A DNA stretch of 64,000 nt from Hemicentrotus pulcherrimus (lineage: Eukaryota; Echinodermata; Echinoidea; Camarodonta; Strongylocentrotidae), in NCBI GenBank assembly GCA_003118195.1, contig BEXV01000034.1:111945-175944 (forward strand), written 5' to 3'. The translations under genes and the position numbers were made by a program. The notes under the pieces are model-generated. The model was not told the origin of the DNA, ran no database searches, and was given only the letters and a program-made list of their open reading frames with translations. Positions 23,640-35,569 of this stretch are shown here, piece after piece (position 1 is the first letter of the stretch; the number at the start of each line of letters is the position of its first letter).

Positions 23640-24420
23640 ACATGAATAGAGCTAGCTACCAGACCACAGATACCACTTCAAGCTCTACCAGTGGGATGCC
23701 AGCGTACCCCCACACCTCCTTAATTGCTCCTTCTATTCAAAACATCCAATGCTTGTCACTCTCCAGAGGTAACCACCAAAAATACTAAAGAGCAACAAAC
23801 CTCACAAAGGGCAAACCTACTCCCCAGCGAGGTGAAGCCTTATCACGCCCATTTACGCTTTAATAATTATTAATATCCCCAAATTGGATAGCCCCACTGA
23901 ACAAGGATAATCTTCCCTTTTTCGGCCAAGTTTAAGCTTATCCTCACAATCACAATGGGATAACAATGCCGCCCACCGTGAAAATCATGTTTTACATGTA
24001 TGGGGTAAGCCGGTGTTGCATGCTAATTTGATGAAATCAGGCTCAAAGGAAATCACCCCCACCATTTGCTTTGAGGATGTAGAAGAATAGCATGGACGTT
24101 GGGTTGGTATGAGTGACTTGCACTGTGCACATAACTGACAGCTTCCAGCTTTTGTTACTGGAGTGTTTGCTTTGATGAATTGACCCGACGAGGTCTCATT
24201 ATTTCATTTTTCGCAATAAAAAGAAAACAAGGCCCGGAAACAAGTCTGACATCCCTCTCTCCCTCTTCTACCCCTCACCCCCACCAGTTTTCTTTTCCTT
24301 TTCACATCACAGGTTGTAAAGATCCACCTTAGAATAAACCCTGGGGTTATTTGCCCGGCTGATGAAGTGAGGTTTTTAGCCTCGTCCCTTTAAGCGCTAA
24401 TCTATCCCTTTAAGAAGAGG
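23640..24420. promoter_or_regulatory. Large regulatory-looking island
   Basis: Nearly 800 bp of balanced composition hold many familiar binding-site cores: ATTTACGCTTTAATAATTA (Hox/Cdx-type), AAGGATAATCTTCC (Otx-type TAATCT), CACAATGGGATAACAATGCC (two Sox-type cores), CACGCCC, CTTGCACTGTGCACA and ATTTGCTTTGAGG (Tcf-like CTTTGA). No splice-bounded coding exon is visible. The density fits a developmental enhancer cluster, as known in sea urchin gene regulatory networks, but the assignment rests on motif reading alone. Confidence 0.35.
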
Positions 24421-25539
24421 AGGTCATTCTACTTGTTTCACTGTCAATATTTCAGTGTGAAAAAAAAACACAAAAAAGAAACCAATTCTATATTTGCACT
24501 TATCGTTCATTACATCAGAGGCATACAGATAATTGAAGTACAAAAGTTTTTCGGCTCTTCTTTGATTTCACTTTTCTCTCTCTCGTCTCTTTTCTTGCAC
24601 ACAACTTTCCCTTCCAAACTAAATTGTATTTTCTGGGAATCACTACAAAAGAATTGTTAACTCCTCTATTTAAAATGAATGATTAAATAAAGGGGTCGAA
24701 AGATTTTCAACAAATATTATCAGAATACAGGTAGGCCTAAGTAATGGAACAACAATGGGACAAAATGATGCAATTATCTGAGCGCAGTTTTAAATCATAG
24801 AAAAATATTTTAGAAAGTAACTTCAATGTCCGGCTAATAGGCAATTTATTACATTTTCAAATGACTTTGAAATGACTGAAGAACATATTCCATGCACATT
24901 ATTCATATGTGTTTATCATTTCTAACATTTGAATATATATGTATATGTATATCAACCTACCCTGTAATCATAACTACCGGTAGTCAGAAATGAGATGGGA
25001 AGTTATCCTCAATTTTACAAAGGAGTAAAAATGCACTCTTACTGACACCAAATGAATCAGTGACAAAAGTAAAAGACAATTTAAACATTTGAGAACGTGG
25101 CACTTATATCTCCAGTGTCATACATATTAGAAAACAGCACTGTCTCCAAGCTTCTTCTGTTCTTCCAGGTCCTGTCGTCTACCTCTATTGTCTGTCCTGT
25201 TGGCTCCTCGATTTAGCAACAGCATGTAAAATTCAAACAGGAGCCAACGCAGGAAGACTTTTTGAATATGCTTGTTAAAGTTTCTCTTTGACTGGAGTAT
25301 ATTTGCTCAAAAGAGATAGATGGTTCGGGTCATTAGAGAAAGGATTGTTGCACAGTTAATGATTTCAAAACATCCTCATGCTAACAATGAGAAATCGGTC
25401 CATCTATCAATGGAAGGTGTTTGTTGTCCGGAAGTCTCACATAAAGAACATAGTATGTGACACAGTATACTGTACTTTTCAAACAAAATTTCACGTAACT
25501 ATTATTCTAATATTGCTGAGAAGGCCACAATTAAAGGAA

Positions 25540-25740
25540 AGGAACAGCAAAAACATGAAGAAGATCAATACAAATGTAAATGAAAAAGAGAAATAGGTTA
25601 GGAAGTGAAAAAGAAGAAGAGGAAAAAGAAAATAAAAGGAAGCAAGGCAAAGGAAAATAAAAAAGGAGGGTCATGTATAATAGAGAAGGGGGAGGAAAGA
25701 GAATGATAGAGAGAAGAAAAAAAAAACAGAAAACTTTTAT
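25540..25740. repeat. Polypurine tract
   Basis: About 200 bp of plus strand that is almost all A and G, with GAAGAAGAGG, GGGGGAGG and AGAGAGAAG blocks. It could adopt triplex-type structure; no coding potential. Confidence 0.75.
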
Positions 25741-26159
25741 GCCTAAAAAAGCAACTCAATTAAGGCAAAATTAAAGAAAACTACTGTAAGGCAATTTAAT
25801 GAGATTGAAAAGATTTTATCTGGTTGTCTGATGCTTTAGAAGAAGAATTAAAAGACCTAACAAATAATGCAGCGTATACCTATGTTTATTCTTGTATTAG
25901 TTAGTTCAATACCAAATTGTCAAGGACAGTTCAGTCTAAGGTAGAATTGCATTAGGATATCACCATAAAATGTTTACCATTTAAATGTTTTACTCACAGT
26001 CACATGACAAAAATGTCAACTATTTTACATACTATCATGTATAGATGGCTTACAGTTTAAAATACTAATCCTTCACACAAATTTCATTTTCAAATGACGT
26101 CAACTGAAAATGTGTTTGGTATTGAAAATAAGTCTGCACTGCTGTTCTCACTACCGATA

Positions 26160-26460
26160 ATTTCTGTTCAAAATGTTTGGCTGGGGGTGTTCCTCTGGAT
26201 CCTCCACAGTACACATGCTTCTGTGCTTGGCAACATGTACCTGTAGATGTGCCTATGTGAAGAGGCCTCTAATTACTCACCTGTAGACTTTAAGGAAACC
26301 TGTAAATAACCTCACCGGCATCCCCAGTCATTAATTAATCACTCATCACCTGTCTGTTTACATAACACTAAGATGACATCATAGGAAATACTCCGCCCAC
26401 ATAAGCCCAAATAGGTATGTTTATTTCTCTCAGGGATGATCAGCACAGGCTTAATACGTT
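26160..26460. promoter_or_regulatory. Regulatory-looking island
   Basis: A 300-bp block holds CTGTTTACATAACAC (forkhead TGTTTAC), GATGACATCATAGG (CRE-like), CTCCGCCCACATAAG (Sp/Klf-type), CATTAATTAATCAC (homeodomain) and three CACCTG-type E-boxes (26280, 26348 and the inverse at 26241). There is no exon. Motif density is the only evidence. Confidence 0.35.
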
Positions 26461-26469
26461 TTTAATTGA

Positions 26470-29400
26470 TGCAGGGTAATCTAATAATCTCATATAGCAA
26501 TATGATTAGGCATCCATGCTTTATATATAGATAACAAATATATATTTACAATGAAGGTTAATATTGTCCCTAAAAACATTCTTTAACAATAGAAAAGGTA
26601 TGATATGTAAACAAGAAGGTAAGTTTTAAAATGTTGCTTTATAACACAAGGTTGAAATAGAGTTTGGCATTTTCAGAAATAATCTATGCATCTATATGAG
26701 TTAGGAACACATGATCCCCCTTCCTACAAAATTATAAATAAAATTTGAATAATACAATGATGAGAGAGTAGTTAGGTACCGGTATATAATTATTTTTTGT
26801 TACAATATGTATGATTAAATGAGTCTGTGAGTTTGTGATTGGAAGTTCAAAAACATACACATTTTCATTTTTCTCTCTTTGAGTATATATATATAGCTCT
26901 TATAGCATGCACATGTAGCACAACTTTCTTCATTACTTAAAACTTGAATGAACCAAAGGATGGGAATCAATATATATCTAAAGTACCTCTAGTCTTCTTA
27001 CACCGCAAATGTTATCAAGATGTTCTTTGAAGTTCAATTAGTTTGGGATTTACTTTCTAAGCTGTTAGCTTAATCCAAATCTTCCCTAACACATATTGCT
27101 GCCAGGATTTTCTTCAGAGGAGAAATCAGATATATATCTGTTGACCTGCTGTGGTTTGCACTTCCCTTCCAGATCATCCTAGATTTGTTTCCTCTAAGTT
27201 TTAACATTGACGATTTCATTGATTGATAAAAGTATGAAGATAATTCTGTAAAGTATTATATATGCAGCTTAACTACACAATTGAACTTTCTGTGTATTTA
27301 GGATGCTAAGGTGTGTAACAATCTCACATCCATTTAAATTCAGAAATATAAGAAGCACAAAAGGTCTCTCTTTTCTAAATCATTTTTTTCTGGATATATC
27401 TTTTGTACCCTTTTCAAATTGAGCCAAAACCTAGGTTTGACTAGCTGCAGGCTTGAATTAAGTGTATGAATAATGGTACTTATCATTAGATAACATTACT
27501 TGTGTTTGGTGAACAGTAAAATTTGTTATTTCATCTTGGAAGCAAAATGGGTTATTATATAATGCTGGAAGGTGACCAACTCGAAATGGTGGTAATGAGA
27601 TAAAATGTTTTGGAATTTGCAGACTAAATTTGTTGTATGTCTGACATGAAGGCATAGCTTCAATACCGACAACATTTAAAACTTAAGTTATGTCACTAAA
27701 GGATCATGTTAACATATTACTTAATAGAGTTCTAGATGGAATGCTGAAAACAATGACTTTAAAACATCTTGAGAGCAAAAATATGAAAAGACCATGGATC
27801 ATCAAGGCTTTATGGTTACCCACTCTGATAACAAATAAAGCTGATAGTTCCGGGCACTTGAATCAATGCTGTGAAATGTCAAACAAAACTCCACTTCCAG
27901 GGGCTCAATCTGCAAGTTTATTGCTTAAGATTTCTCACCTTGGATGAGGTTGAAATATTTACAAAAAGGAAGTGGGAAAATGAAAAATATTTCCTCTTAC
28001 TTTTAAAATAATTCCTTCATAAGTTGCAGTGTTAGAAATGTAAAATTGCCTACATGTACAAATCAAGCTATTTTCAAATTAAAGCTTTCAAATCAAACTT
28101 GAAATCCCTCAGAAATAAAGTACCGGTATATGTTAAAGAATAAGAGGAAATATAGAACCATGCATTCATCTGTCCACTACTTTCAAGAATGTAAGAAGAG
28201 GGATTAGTTGGAGCATTGGTCTAAGATATCAAAGACATTTCAGAGTGTTAGGAGTTTTTTTCTCAAAAGATCCCATGTGTCCCGCACTTTCAAGAAAATA
28301 CAGGAACAGTGATCAATTTTTGTAATAGAACTAATTGTACAGTTTTAGAAATGGTGGTAGCCCCAATGGCTCATTGGATTCAAGAAAGTTTGAGAATTAG
28401 CTTGACTGAATGATGCAGGAAAGTTTCAGTAGTGGGAACTGCCCCATCGGTAGCAAGGATGTCATCTGTCTACCAGGTTTGAAAGAGAGACAAACCAGGT
28501 ACTGCTTTGAGGAGTTAAGACCAGGTCTTGCGGGTGATAAGGATGGCATAAAGACACCTTATGAATTTTAAGAATGAACGAAAGAGGAGGAAGCTTTAGA
28601 GCTTATGAACAGATGGTGTTCTGGACTGGAAGTATTTCATTTAAATATTCTAAAGTGCTAGCTGCCCAATTCATAATATTGCAGTGTTCATTTTCTCCAA
28701 AGCCATAGTGCATAGCATCTGCAAACCATTTATTTTAACTCCTAGTAAGATATTCAAGTAAATTGTTGAATTATTTATGGTACGGCTGATGACTCCAGTC
28801 TTAAGAAGAGAATCAAGAGATACTTTTCTGACTGAATATTAAGAAATAATGATTAATGGATCAAAGTAGTTTGGTGTGACTAATTTATATGTGAATGGGA
28901 CCAGTCTGTCTCATGTGTTCAGCATATGTAGAGATATGTAGAGATATGGAGAGAAAAAAGAGCTTGATTTCATCACAGTGCTCCATAGTAACAATGAAAT
29001 AAATTCTTATGTTAAAGATAAAGAAGCAGGGATGATGACTATATGGTGTAAAGGTTAAAAGAGGTTGCTTTGAAGACGGAAGTGGTAGTCTGATCGTGAA
29101 CTTTGAGGATCAACATGCACATTCTTCAAGAAAAATCTGACCAGAATTCAAATTATTTAACTACAGATCACTTGAATGATCCAATGTATCAACAAAATAA
29201 ATAAATGTCATTTTTCAAATTTTTGTGAAAGTTTAAGAGCCTTGACAGATTGTTCATTTTTCCAGATTCAATTAACACAAACAATGATATTTCATGGCTA
29301 TTCTTTCATTGCTGGATCGTTCAAATTGAATTTGGGATCTCAATTGTTATTCCTGGTAGAAATCTAATTTACTTTTTCAACGACACAAATAACAACAGCA

Positions 29401-29800
29401 CAAATGATTTGAGAAACACTACTTATGACTGAGTGGAGAGACCATTTGTCTTCATTTATAAACTATTGCACAGCAGGCTACCTCAATATTGACTATCACC
29501 AATATTGCTTATTTGTACTCTTGAAAAAAAAACATAGTTATTGTCTTCAGAATGAAATCTTGCTGGGTGATAAAAAATTTGACCAAGGGTCATTGAGAGT
29601 TTATTTTGATTTCATACCCAAACGAATATGTTGTACTTCAAGAACTGACCACAGGATGGCAGTATATTGATTCAGAAACGCCTGAGCATGAAAGAGAAAA
29701 CTGGGGTCAATAGTCTGTATGAAGTAGCACATATTAAATGTAAGACTATATTTCTTCCAAATGATGTTTCATAAAGTTTTCTTCAGTTAACATACATCAA
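26470..29800. other. AT-rich non-coding stretch
   Basis: No gene was recognised over 3.3 kb. A short triplicated GATATGTAGA unit lies at about 28923-28950. Open frames in this interval are short and family-less. Confidence 0.45.
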
Positions 29801-29852
29801 TTTTTAATCTTTATTTGCTCACAGACATTCTGTTCCTTGGCTACCCTCCCAC

Positions 29853-29856
<4 letters not shown>

Positions 29857-29900
<44 letters not shown>
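29857..29900. repeat. (CT)n microsatellite with pyrimidine-rich flank
   Basis: About 20 CT units sit within a longer C/T-rich tract that continues to about 30080. The SLSLSL-type frames here are artefacts of the repeat. Confidence 0.9.
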
Positions 29901-29901
<1 letters not shown>

Positions 29902-30399
29902 TTTCCCCTTTCTCTACCCTGCCATTCCCCCTCTCTGTCCGTCCATCTCTCTTTCCCTTGTCACCCATCTTTCTCTTCCTTTCTCTGTTTGCCCCAGTCT
30001 CTGTCTGTCTTTACTTGTGACATGTGTGTCTCTCTCCCACTGCCATCCTCCCTCTCCCATCCTCCCTCTCTCTTATTCTCTTTCAGTCAGGAATCACTTT
30101 CACCACCAAATAATAAGGACCTAACGTGTAGACAGAATACAAGTATTTATCCACCCCTCTTGATGGTACCCCATTCATACAAGATCTGATGGACATGTAC
30201 ATTTGTCTAAGATGCTCATCACATCTCTCCTAAGAGTAACAATGGGTGAATGAAAGTAAATTATCATAAAATATACCAAGCAACAACTTTGAGAACCTTG
30301 TAAAAGTAGAAGAAATGAGAACAAAATAGTAAGATAGTGAGGGGGACATTTCTAATCAATACCTTTTTCCATTGATTTGAGCAATTTACAAACAAATTC

Positions 30400-30720
30400 A
30401 TCTCAGGACAACTATCCCTAAGGATTGCCAGCCTAGGACAATAATTCCTCCCCGGACAACTACCCCTAATAACAATTACCCCATGCCAACATAGAACCAT
30501 GGACCTAATAATAGAACCCCTGGGAAAACTACCCCAGGATAATTCCCCAGGTAAACTACCTCTCAACCAGCTTCTCATAGGACAACTAACCAGTGGCCAA
30601 ACTGCTTAGACCATCCTCTACTACATGTAGGTCATGGTTGTAGTCCTACAGAGAAAATTGTTCTTAGAATAGTTGTCCTAGGACATCGGACATCTGAAGG
30701 TTGTTATCGGGAAGTTGTCC
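30400..30720. repeat. Degenerate repeats of a GGACAACTACCCC-type unit
   Basis: Variants of GGACAACTACCCCTAA recur at about 30407, 30437, 30454, 30523 and 30572, spaced 17-70 bp, and the inverse GTTGTCCTA appears at 30667 and 30712. This looks like an old, decayed minisatellite or foldback element. The 104-codon minus-strand frame through it is a product of the repeat. Confidence 0.5.
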
Positions 30721-30926
30721 TAACAACAAACATATCAAATCAAAATGAAAATACTTAAATATTTTTGTGCATTTTTATACTTCATAAAAATGAAAGAAAT
30801 ATGAACAAAATAAGAAAGATACATGTAGCGAGTGAATCATTTTCCCTCCTTTTCATTTCTCTCAATGCTTTACAGTGTGAACCTGACTGTGCACTTTGAG
30901 CCAACTCACCGCTTCTTGGTATCCAC

Positions 30927-32167
30927 GCAGAACAGGTCTCCAGGTTTCTTTGTGGTCTGTTCCAGTGGACTCCTCCCAAGGAATGCTAGCTAGAGACTAT
31001 TAATACCCAAGCCACATGTTCAGAGCTGTCAACGGAGGTGTCTGCTAGGCCGCCATGTCTTGTAACTGATAAACCGATGACATGATCTAGGATTAAAGAC
31101 AGGGCTTGACAATAAGTATCTCTCCATTTTGATTGCATTAGTTGCCAATAAATTGAAGAAATGATGTATAGCTTGATTTATAACATGTTAATATAACATA
31201 ATAATATGCTCTATTGGACCATAAGTTGCCAGAAACCAAACTGATCATTTATTTTCTCCAATTTTATAAGTAATGATTTATATTTTGTCAATAAATGACG
31301 TTGAATTTATGGATATAAACAGATGCTAACAAGGGTCGGGTACGGTGTAACAAGAAATACATTAGACTGCTAGAAGGTATAATATTCTCCCACAGGAATA
31401 TGTAGTTCTTGCAAAGATTGCATGGCGAAGATGGGAAATATGATTTCTTGACATGCTTGATGTTTAGGGACCATCTAATGTTATCTTTCAGGTAGCCCAT
31501 CAGTTTTACATTACAGTTTGACATGTTTACAAGCCAGATTATGACANGCAGAACAGGTCTCCAGGTTTCTTTGTGGTCTGTTCCAGTGGACTCCTCCCAA
31601 GGAATGCTAGCTAGAGACTATTAATACCCAAGCCACATGTTCAGAGCTGTCAACGGAGGTGTCTGCTAGGCCGCCATGTCTTGTAACTGATAAACCGATG
31701 ACATGATCTAGGATTAAAGACAGGGCTTGACAATAAGTATCTCTCCATTTTGATTGCATTAGTTGCCAATAAATTGAAGAAATGATGTATAGCTTGATTT
31801 ATAACATGTTAATATAACATAATAATATGCTCTATTGGACCATAAGTTGCCAGAAACCAAACTGATCATTTATTTTCTCCAATTTTATAAGTAATGATTT
31901 ATATTTTGTCAATAAATGACGTTGAATTTATGGATATAAACAGATGCTAACAAGGGTCGGGTACGGTGTAACAAGAAATACATTAGACTGCTAGAAGGTA
32001 TAATATTCTCCCACAGGAATATGTAGTTCTTGCAAAGATTGCATGGCAAAGATGGGAAATATGATTTCTTGACATGCTTGATGTTTAGGGACCATCTAAT
32101 GTTATCTTTCAGGTAGCCCATCAGTTTTACATTACAGTTTGACATGTTTACAAGCCAGATTATGACA
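30927..32167. repeat. 621-bp direct duplication meeting at an N
   Basis: The segment 30927-31546 recurs at 31548-32167 with one substitution noticed (GCGAAG versus GCAAAG, about 31427 and 32048). The first copy ends in a single N at 31547, where the second copy begins. Near-identity plus an N exactly at the junction points to two overlapping contig ends joined without merging. No gene lies in it. Confidence 0.9.
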
Positions 32168-32169
32168 AT

Positions 32170-34640
32170 GTTTCACCAAGCAAATGAATAAGGAACAAAC
32201 ATTAAACTTGACAATCTTGAACAAGTTGTTCTTCTCGCAAAATAAACCCTACATTTCATCCCAGTTTAGCTGGATTATAGGATTATTTCTACCAGGTACA
32301 AGGTACACTTCCTGGATAAATTGTTTCAAGAAATTTTGAGGTATCCATGTTGGGGAATGCAATTCTAGATGTTGCCTTAAAACTAGAATCATATTTTGAC
32401 AAGGTCTACATAATTTTGTAACTACATTGTATCTAAGTCAATTTGGGTCTAGTTGATACATCAGCAAAACAATTTCATAAATTAAAAATATGTCTATTGA
32501 CCTCAATCAGTTGACCACATTTACCACAAGCATGCTCATCAAAGCCAAGCGGCGACATTGATGAGTCCAATGAAGATGAGAAAGGATTGAAACAGGGCAA
32601 TGTCTTTCAAACAGATCACCAGGGCCGTACCATACAAGATGATACACAATGAGAAGCAAACTTCATTGATGCAAGGTATATTAAAGCGAACCTCAGCATT
32701 ATGAATGAATGATGAAGCCAGACAAAGAACGAGGAAAGCCCCTTCAGGGGGCAATGAACCTCATATTGTAAGAAATTTGTGACAATTCAGTGTCCATTGT
32801 AGCTCCCATAGATGCTACAATCTGATCTGGATTTCAATTACAGCAAAACTATCATCCTCCTGATTCCAAATTAACCAGGACTCCAAGATCCTTGTACAAC
32901 AAGGGAAATATTAAGCTAAAGTTTCCCCAAACTTGATTCCTTTCCCGAGGGTTTAAAACTGTTAAGGGGGTTTTAATAGCCCGGCAGGAGACAAGCTAAT
33001 TTCATTTAAAATTGGATTTGTTCTGTCCACTTTGTGCAAGAATATTGCCTCCACTTACAGAGTTTTTATCTTCTTCTATCAAATTATTTCCTCTCATTAT
33101 TCTACCACAAAAACCTGGAAATGGCAAAACAAGATTTTAAAAGTTCATATATTGCCTTGGAGACATTCTTCAAAAGTACACATCCCCTCCATAAACTGTT
33201 AAAAGTGCAAACTTGTTGCCTTACAGAGTAGAAATTCAAGCATGTGTGTTTCACATATACAGTCCATATAGTAACGGTAACTTGATAACAAAAAAGTGTA
33301 AAAATTCAAGAAGTTTGTAGGAATGATTGGTATGATGACAAGAAGCCTACCTTTACAAATGTAAATATAACATAAATTTGAAAACCTCAAACTCGCTGGG
33401 GGCTGAGAAGACAATTTCTATAATGACTTGTCATTTAAATCATTTGTCTAGAAAAATTGTTCTCCTAACTACAATGTATACTTAACGGAGGTCCCCCTAA
33501 ATTTTTTACTAACAAATATGATTTTAGAAAGCATTTCATGCTACTTGTTATTTATTTTATACAGACTAAACATGGAAGGAATCGCTTTGGCTGAGAGCAT
33601 AGACCTACCATGCTGAGAGGTAATGCATTCACTGTGTATTTAGATATATGCATGAATAATTCCCAAACTACATTACCGGTATGCATTTAGTTGAATTTCT
33701 TGATCTTGATTCAAGTTGATTGTCTGCTCTCTGTAAACATGTACTATATGTATATTATTTGTGTGAAGCACTTTGAGAACTCAATCTGTGTTGACTTGCA
33801 CTACACAAAAATGTTACATTATCATTATCATCAAATAGCGTACCACATAGACTTGAAGCTTTATACTTTTCAGCGGATAAAATGCTCTCACTATGGAATG
33901 CAACTAACTGTTGACTTTATGAAATAAGCATTCTAATCCCAATAAACAGAGGAATTGGATAGTATCATACAAACTTGAAAATACCACAACAAAGGTACCA
34001 GACAGCGATATGACTCAACTATGATTGTATTACATGTATTCTGTCTGAAGGTTAGGATGAGGTCAAAAGTATTTGAAAAACCATCAGCTCTATATAAAAA
34101 AAAAAAATGACTTTCAAATTCAAATCCAAGCCCTTGTTTCTTAGACTTTAGTAGCAGTAACATTATCTGCAAACATTATTGTTATGCCAACATACATTTT
34201 TGTGATATGATTCCAACAGCTACAAATATAATACAATGAAAAGGTAGGAGTTGGTGCAACCCGTAAGTCAAATCTTTGACAATGAATATTACCACAATTC
34301 TTTTATGACTGTATCACTGGCTTGCTTTTACAATTTATAATTCCATCCCGAGGCTATCAAAATCAATTTAGCGATGCCATTACAATGAAACCACAAACTA
34401 CACTTCACTATACTGTAAATAACATTTTCAACAACAAAGTTGGAAATGATTTTGAAAAATTCACCTTGGAATGACATGTCAAGTTACATTGGTAGATCTA
34501 CTCTAACTTTCACATCAAAGACTGAAGAGGGCTGGAATTATCATCACTTCATCCTTACTCAATTGTAATTAATTAGCCAATCTAGTCTGGATTTAGATTA
34601 TTTTGTGATTTTGTATCATTTTCCAACATACAGGGGCGAT
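32170..34640. other. AT-rich non-coding stretch
   Basis: No gene or defined element was recognised. Confidence 0.45.
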
Positions 34641-34979
34641 AGTGAGCACTAAAAAAAAATTTTTTTTTTCTTCCCCTCAAACACCTCCCCATTGAGTAAC
34701 AAAACAAAAAATAGCCAAGAAAAAAAGGGCATCTAACAACATTCACGCCTTTTGAGTAAGAAAATTGGAAAAAAATACGGAAAGAAAGGGATCAATCAGG
34801 AAAATAAGGGTAAAGTCAGAAAAATATAAGGGTAGACTAACATCAGTTTTAAAAAAATCAAAGGAAAAAATAAAATAGGGAAACTGATTTAACTCAGTAA
34901 TTATCAGGCCTGAACATATTATTCAAGAGAAGCATATCCAGAACTTGGCCTCAGGATGGGCAAAACATTTCACCTCCTA

Positions 34980-35560
34980 ATGATCTAAGGAGGCCGGATC
35001 TGGAGGCTCGCCCTTAACTTGGGATCACCCAAAATCACGCGAGGTTACTCTAGGCTTGAACAGGTCACGAGTTCGATGGACGCCCAGACTATTGGCTAGG
35101 ATTTGCTGAGCGTTATGGCGGATTTTACCGACCACTTATAATGCCATGGTCCCGAATGTTGGATGGAGACAACATACTATCATTCAATTTACTTTCACAT
35201 TTCACTCTTCATAATTCATGTAATCCAGTCATCGCAACCACATTCTCACCTTATGAAAGACATGACTATGTACAGACATTTGAGAATACTTTAGGATAAA
35301 ATTCATAAGCTTCGCTTCGGTGCGGTACTTAGATCTAGTCTGGATTTCACGATCGCTAAAATTGAAATCGCATAGCGCCCCCTTCGACGTGAGACCTTAT
35401 CGTCTGATCTGATTGGACAGAAGTTTTATTGCCAGGGAAACCGCTTTAAGAGTTTGGTGTGCTAAAGTCGACAATTGCTCCGGCCTTCATTTCGTCAAAG
35501 AGTTTAAGTGCTGGGTTGCTTATAGGTTTTTAGCTTAGATGAAAAGATTAGGGTAAATGT
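34980..35560. promoter_or_regulatory. CpG-containing island, candidate promoter or old repeat
   Basis: CpG-containing sequence includes GGCGGATTTTACCG, GCGCCCCCTTCGACG, GATCTGATTGGAC (inverted CCAAT) and CTCCGGCC, and finishes near a GTAAATGTAAGGTAAGG region that could hold a 5' splice site on the plus strand. A tRNA-like B-box (GAGTTCGATGG, about 35070) suggests part may instead be an old SINE. No coding exon was identified. Confidence 0.25.
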
Positions 35561-35569
35561 AAGGTAAGG

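Noticed and set aside
29815..30189. Overlapping SLSLSL-rich plus-strand frames
   Set aside because: Products of the CT microsatellite.
31288..32145. Two near-identical 78-codon minus-strand frames as a tandem gene pair
   Set aside because: They are the same sequence in the two copies of the probable assembly duplication and resemble no protein.
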